Position numbers and translations under genes: made by a program. From assembly GCF_932294415.1 (NCBI RefSeq), contig NC_065536.1, forward strand, positions 5,776,974-5,840,973: a stretch of 64,000 bases of DNA. Direction: 5' to 3'. The notes under the pieces are model-generated. The model was given only the letters and a program-made list of their open reading frames with translations. It did not search any database and had not been told where the DNA came from. This DNA is from Quercus robur (lineage: Eukaryota > Streptophyta > Magnoliopsida > Fagales > Fagaceae). This document shows positions 58,690 through 64,000 of the stretch, in pieces; position 1 is the first letter of the stretch, and every line of letters starts with the position of its first letter.

Positions 58690-59930
58690 TTTAAATGGTC
58701 TGTTGGCTATCAAAGATGATTTTCTTGAGCTTATTTGTTTTGTTTTGTTTTTGTTTTTGTTTTTTTTGGTACAAACGTGAACTTATTAGTATTGATTTGC
58801 TTAGTATGAGGTAAACATTTCAAATTGAATGAAGTGGATATATATTTTTTTCGTTATTATTAAGTGTTTTTGAAAGTGATACTATAGTTATTTGACATAT
58901 ATAGTCCTTGAAATTTGATGCTATTGGCTAATATTAGCACAAGAATGCTGTTACACACTTTGTTGTTCGCCTGATTTCACACTTGACCTTTAGACCTTCA
59001 TTTCAATTTAATCCTTGAAATTCAGAACCACTATGATTTTTTCCTGTGTTACTCGAAGTTTGTAATTGAGGAGGGTTTAAGATCCTCTCATGTTAGTTTA
59101 TTTTTAATTACTTAGTATTTAGACTATGTCACAATCAAAGCACACATGCTATAAGATGCTACACTTAATTTATTTTTGGACCCTATCTTCCTCCCTTTTG
59201 TTTGCTTCCCAATTACTGTATTTACTTGAACTTCTTCAGGTAATGGCTTGGCTTCCTATGCCATGTCATCTTGTAGGTCACTATTCTAGACATTAGTAGA
59301 CACATACTTATCATTAGTCATGACAATTGACATTTTTGGATTGAGTGTTAGTTTGATCTGAATTTTACACTTCAGTGAAATATATACGTAATAAATGCCT
59401 TTTTTAGCCTGCTCAGGGTTGTCCTTTATTTAAATTTTGGGCCATTATTTATAGTCTTTGAGAGATGGGATAGAGTTTAAATTATTTTTTAGGAAATATT
59501 TTTTCTTTTATTTATTTATTTATAATTTTTGGGGGGTTTTCTCTTTTTGTAGTTAAATAACTTAAATCTCTATGTTGTGCTTTTATTTCTTCACTTTCTT
59601 GCTTATACACAATCAATACAAGCTCAAATTTTAATGCCATTGACTTATTAGGCATAGAGAAATTGTTACAAAAGACAACGAGAACATATTCTTATAATAG
59701 ATATGGAGTATTTTCTTTTTCTTAGAAGATCAAATGCCAAATGGCTACAAAGGTCTATATCTTGGTTTAAATCAACTAGTTACTACAATGTGGGGAAGGG
59801 ATCTTGCACACCTGGACCTGGTGTTTGATGAAATGATTGTCTGCTTTGGCTCAACTTTGAAAACACTTAATTTTACTCCATTTAAAAGTTATTTTGTTTA
59901 TTGTTTAGAATGACAAAAAATATGACGGGT
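58690..59930. other. AT-rich spacer, no gene seen
   Basis: No recognisable reading frame, RNA gene or repeat family. A GTTTT-type low-complexity run lies near 58738-58765. Confidence 0.5.
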
Positions 59931-59935
59931 GAATG

Positions 59936-60035
59936 AGAATCCTTTTTATAGTTGTGCAAAGTGTAGCTTCTTCATACATCTTGCGTTAAATTTACCTTGA
60001 AAAAAGCAACCCCCACTTACTCACCTCCCAAAGAC
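59936..60035 (+). pseudogene. Remnant of a second DC1-domain copy
   Basis: 'cctttttatagttgtgcaaa' and 'cttcttcatacatcttg', then 'tgaaaaaagcaacccccac' and 'ctcacc', align without large gaps to 55270-55375 of the DC1 pseudogene (PFYSCANC ... FLHKSC ... MKKQHH). The fragment is about 100 bp, degenerate, and ends next to a LINE fragment. Confidence 0.65.
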
Positions 60036-60039
60036 ACAC

Positions 60040-61560
60040 TATACATGACTGATTGTATAACTGCAATCTGCCTGCAAAGGATAAGTATTGAAATGTCCAA
60101 GCATTTGTTCTTCTTGTTATTTTCTTTAAGGGCCTGCAATCATAATAGCTTAGCTTACTAGGGACTAGAGGCATAGCCAGATATCTAACTAGGAGACTAC
60201 CCTCCTTAAAGTGAAGAGCATCCAAAATCTAGTTCTTTTGACCAACGGACACACTTGCATAAAGTACTTTACTTTTAGAGCATTAATTTCCAAGCCAAAA
60301 ATCACTTTGAAGTCTTCCAAACACTTTTCACTTAAGTGGATTGGGAGTAGCTCAGCTCTTGTGAAAATCATTCAGTCATCTGCAAAACAAAGAATAATAA
60401 GCTGCATATTTTCATATCTGGGATGGAATTCAAAGTTCTTGTGACCAAGCATCCTCTTTTTTAGCATCTAGGTTAGGAACTCCATTGCTAGCACAAGAAA
60501 ATAAGGGGATAATAGATCTCCTTGTCTCAACCCCTTAGCTCCTCATAAGTAACCAGCTAGTCCTCCATTTATAGCCACAGAGTACTTAGGAGTGGTAATA
60601 CACTCCCTCACCCAAATTACATATCTGAAGACACTAAAAAACACAAACCACCATTCCATTGAATCATAAGCTTTCCTAATGTCCACCTTGATGGTACACT
60701 TGACTTGGCCTTTTTCTCTATCGTAGTTCTTAATAATTTTATGAGCTAATAGTAGAGTTTCAGCTATATTCCTACCAGGTACAAAGGCAATTTGGTTGGG
60801 GGCTAGGGGCTAATAATATCATTCAAGCATGCTCTAAGTCTAGTAGCCAAGATCTTTGTGATTCACTTATAAATGATAATGTAACAAGAAATTGGCCTGC
60901 AAACCCCCCATGCTTAAAGGATTGATTACTTTAGGGACAAGAGTAACAATTGTTGCATTCACCTCATCAAGTAGCTTACTTGAATTGAAGAATGATTAGT
61001 TCGCATGGACATTTGACTGAATAACAGGCCAAACCTTTTTGAAAAAACAAGTTGTGAACCCATCAAGGCCAGGTGCAATCTCACCATACAAAGAAAGCAT
61101 CTCCATACTTGAGACTACCCTATCAAATTTTCTGTCTGATCTGCTGCACTTTGGAAGTCTAAAACCTGTTGAAAGTTTCCCATATTTATTGAGACAGATA
61201 CCACTTAGAGGTTTCTAACAGATTTTGATAATAGTATCCCCATAGCTAATTGTTTTATCTGTTGAGGATCTATTATCCTATTCCCAAAGCATCCTTCAGA
61301 AAAAGTTTTTAGTATTGTTATCCTCTAACAGCTTGATGAAAGAATGTAGTATTGTTATCCTCTAAATTGAGCCAACTATTTCTAGATTTTTGTTTCATAA
61401 GAGCCTCCTTTGCTGCTATTCTTAGACAATTATACTCATGCAAGCATTCCATTTATAATATTTAAAACCTTGCTGTGTGAAGAGACTGCTTCAAATCTTG
61501 TTTGAAGAATGTCTTTGTTACATTACACTTCTAAAATTTCAAGGTAAAAAACATTTTCGG
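60040..61560 (-). mobile_element. LINE (L1-like) reverse transcriptase fragment, decayed
   Basis: Minus-strand frames give, in RT order: GEIAPGLDGFTTCFFKKVWP (about 61095-61030), SKLLDEVNATIVTLVPKV (about 60985-60935), PNQIAFVPGRNIAETLLLAH (about 60800-60745), KVDIRKAYDSMEWWFVFFSV (about 60695-60640), GLRQGDLLSPYFLVLAMEFL, then the FADD catalytic block (interrupted by a stop right after it, near 60380), and SFAGRLQL (about 60075-60055). Many frame changes and stops are present. It lacks the 3' part of ORF2 and a poly-A, stopping next to the DC1 remnant, so a deletion or rearrangement followed insertion. Confidence 0.85.
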
Positions 61561-63280
61561 TGACTTACCTGTGTACTTATGTTCAAAAAACCATGCTTTT
61601 GTTTATTTTTTGCTGGATTAATTTTTAAGCATTCCAGTACTGTCCAATTGTGTTATTAAATTTTTTTTTTTTAAATGATGCAATATGTTATGCCTATATC
61701 GATCATCTAACTTTGTCCTCTTTTTTCCCTACCCAATTCTTATGTTCACATTTGTTTCAGTCTCCTGATGACTAAAATTTCCATACCTAGCATTATTTGC
61801 CATCATGAGACAGAGTGCTTGGCCTCTCTTGAGGTTCTCTACTTGCCTCTCGTCGTTTTTAAATGGCTTATATTCATTTTTCATTATATTTACTAGGTTT
61901 TGTCATAGGTTGATGTCCTTTCCTTCTTTCTTTAGCCATCTATCTAGGTTCTCATTTCTAAGTCCTTTATTACATATAAATGCAATGCAAGATCTTTGGA
62001 GGAAGTTTCCAGTTCCTTGGGCCCTATTACCAAGGCATAATACCTTGCAGTTTAGCTTGACAAGAGACACTACAAAAGAACTTGGAATTGGAAAGTAAAT
62101 AGTTGCTGAATAACTATAAGTGCGGTAGTAATGAGTTCCTACATGTCTATACTCTTTTGTATTTTGAGTATGTGAATCCTATTTAGAGTTGGTCTCTTAC
62201 CCCATCTTTTTCCTATGTACTTGCAGTTTTGAAATTATGTATATCTTGTAGGCTTAGTATAGCAATCCCAAACACACCAAGCCTAAAAGCTTTTTAAAAT
62301 GGATCATGGTTTAGTCAATGCCTATAAGTCATTTTCTTTTTCTTTATTAAATTAAGGAATAACAATAGAAACAAATGAAGAATTTTGAATCTGTAATGAT
62401 TATGTAGGGAAGAAAGCCCATGGAGAGAAAGGGGGAGGGGGTGGGGGTGGGGGTGGTGTTTCCAAAATATACTTGATAGGGACACATGTCATCTTCCTTC
62501 ATATTTGGAGTTGAAGCCTAAGGCTCCAAATATCTTTCAAACCAAACTTTTTTCTTTTAATACTGAATAACAGTAAGCATGATTGTTACAAGAAAGACTA
62601 TTAATGAAATGATGGGATTTGCAAAATATTATTATGGAAAAAATTATGTAGTACTTTTGCAAAATTTACCTAAATTTAACTTGAACATAGTCTCCATCAA
62701 ATATTCATCCATTTTTATATCAATGGCCTTACTTGAAAATGCGACAACAACAACGACAAAGCCTTAGTTTCAAAATTTTGAGGTCAGTTATTGATCTTCA
62801 ATACATTAGCTACAGTTGGTTACATTTATTTTTTTCCTCCATTCTATTCTATCTAAAGTTATACTTTCTGTTACTTGTTTAATTGACATATCCCTTTTTT
62901 ATTACTTCTACTAAACCAGACATATAACTGTCTATGGGTGCCTAAAACATATTTTTGGTGAATACTGCCAGTGTGATAATTCTTTGATGGATTTTTTTTA
63001 TTTTTTTATGGCGGCTCTGCATTTGATAGAAAAAGAGGAATTGTAAGAACAAGTGTAAGGGCATCTTGGTAAAAAAAATTTGATTAATGCACTGGATGAA
63101 CTGCTGAAGCTATGTTTAGAGATTAGATGTGAGCATGGATGGAAATACAGACATGAAATATATAGAGGATTCATCAAATGTAGAAACTCTAAGCATTTTC
63201 CATTTCTTAGATCCTTATTTGAGTGGATTTCAACTTCAGGACAGTTTTCTATGTCTAATTTACTTGAGATGCTTTATCTT
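61561..63280. other. Spacer, no gene seen
   Basis: A G-rich run lies at about 62430-62457. Short ORFs (up to 97 codons at 61805-62098) have no recognised domain. Confidence 0.5.
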
Positions 63281-63284
63281 TGTA

Positions 63285-63385
63285 TTATCGTGAATAGTTG
63301 TTGGTGTATCTCGTGTACTTACCTTGTACATGGGTTGTGCCCTTGCTCTTTAATGAATCATTTACTTATAAGAAAAAGATTGGAA
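63285..63385 (+). mobile_element. LINE 3'-terminus-like sequence
   Basis: 'ggtgtatctcgtgtacttac', then 'tgtacatgggttgtgccctt' and 'gctctttaatgaatcattta' with a short A-rich end resemble the 3' end of plant L1 elements. The orientation is opposite to the RT fragment at 60040-61560, so it belongs to another insertion. Confidence 0.45.
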
Positions 63386-63413
63386 TGGGAAAATCACTTG
63401 ATGCCAGAACTTT

Positions 63414-63500
63414 TAAGTTGCTATGCTTGCTTAAAATTTGTCATATAGATATTAAATGTAGTAAATGTTATTGCACTTGGATTAATACCATATTTTTGTG
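63414..63500. repeat. Dispersed direct repeat, right copy
   Basis: Matches 52519-52612 (aagttgctatgcttgcttaa ... acttggatta). About 10.9 kb separates the copies, which bracket the solo LTR, DC1, NLR and LINE remnants. Confidence 0.85.
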
Positions 63501-64000
63501 AGCTATTACCAAAAAATAGTTTGGTTTATGTTACTATATTCTTGGACCCATGCTTTTATTTAATATCTATTTATAAGTTAATCACATGCAAAATTTCAAA
63601 ATAATAAGTTACCATTTACCGTTAAAATCTATAAGGTTAGCCATTTAGCATATTTAAAATCTATAAGAGTTCTTTATAGATTTGTGAGTTTTTAATGCCT
63701 CACCTTGATATTCAAAAAGACTAATAGACCACCTTAATATTTGTTAAGTATGATAGTTGTAGCAAATAAAATTATTCCAACTATGTGTTTAGCATACTAT
63801 TATCATGAAAAAAAGGTATTGTGCAATATAACTTTTGTAAAAGTTATTTATGATCTAATTTGAATCTAAACTTCAAAAGTTATAATGGGAGAAGGGGAAT
63901 TTGAACCGTAAATGTCATGAACATATTAAAGGGGCCAACCAGTAACGCTACAAAACTCTTTGCTACCAAATAATCAAAAAAAGAAAAGAGAAAAAGTAAT
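63501..64000. other. AT-rich end of window, no gene seen
   Basis: No gene, RNA or clear repeat. A B-box-like gggaatttgaacc at about 63894-63906 could be the head of another SINE, unconfirmed. Confidence 0.45.

Overview
The window looks like nuclear DNA of a woody eudicot. It is AT-rich and intron-rich, with long gene-free stretches full of SINEs, MITEs, LINE remnants and decayed LTRs. The style of these repeats recalls Fagales/Fagaceae (oak, chestnut), but that is an impression from memory and not a measured result.

Four protein-coding genes with full exon models can be supported, plus one tRNA. (1) 19750-23003, plus strand: an 869-aa RING + PHD finger protein with a long acidic/basic disordered N-terminus. 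(2) 33363-25633, minus strand: a 220-aa Di19 (drought-induced 19) zinc-finger protein in five exons, one bounded by a textbook U12-type AT-AC intron. Its 4.4-kb first intron holds about 22 copies of a ~150-bp tandem repeat. (3) 36197-40399, plus strand: a 327-aa Qa-SNARE of the SYP41/42/43 (Tlg2/syntaxin-16) family in seven exons, including a GC-AG intron and a first intron with ~227-bp tandem repeats. (4) 47278-43911, minus strand: a 330-aa DEDDh exonuclease resembling organellar DPD1, in three coding exons with a probable extra 5'UTR intron. A tRNA-Thr(AGU) lies at 42949-43022.

Layout: 1-18.9 kb is gene-free and holds SINEs, MITEs, two broken RNase H-like domains, a degraded copia-like LTR and microsatellites. 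18.9-49 kb is the gene-rich half. The RING-PHD and Di19 genes are convergent, Di19 and the syntaxin are divergent, and the syntaxin and exonuclease are convergent with the tRNA between them. 49-64 kb is accessory: two tRNA-derived SINEs, a solo LTR, a DC1-domain (CHP-rich zinc finger) gene broken by a frameshift and four stops, a remnant of a second DC1 copy abutting a LINE reverse-transcriptase fragment, and an NB-ARC (NLR) fragment.

The four genes are unrelated housekeeping or stress functions (chromatin/ubiquitin, drought transcription factor, trans-Golgi fusion, organelle DNA turnover). Nothing suggests they act as one pathway. The unusual signals are in the introns: three of the four genes carry tandem repeats in their first introns, and two of those arrays share a near-identical 19-nt transcribed-strand motif.
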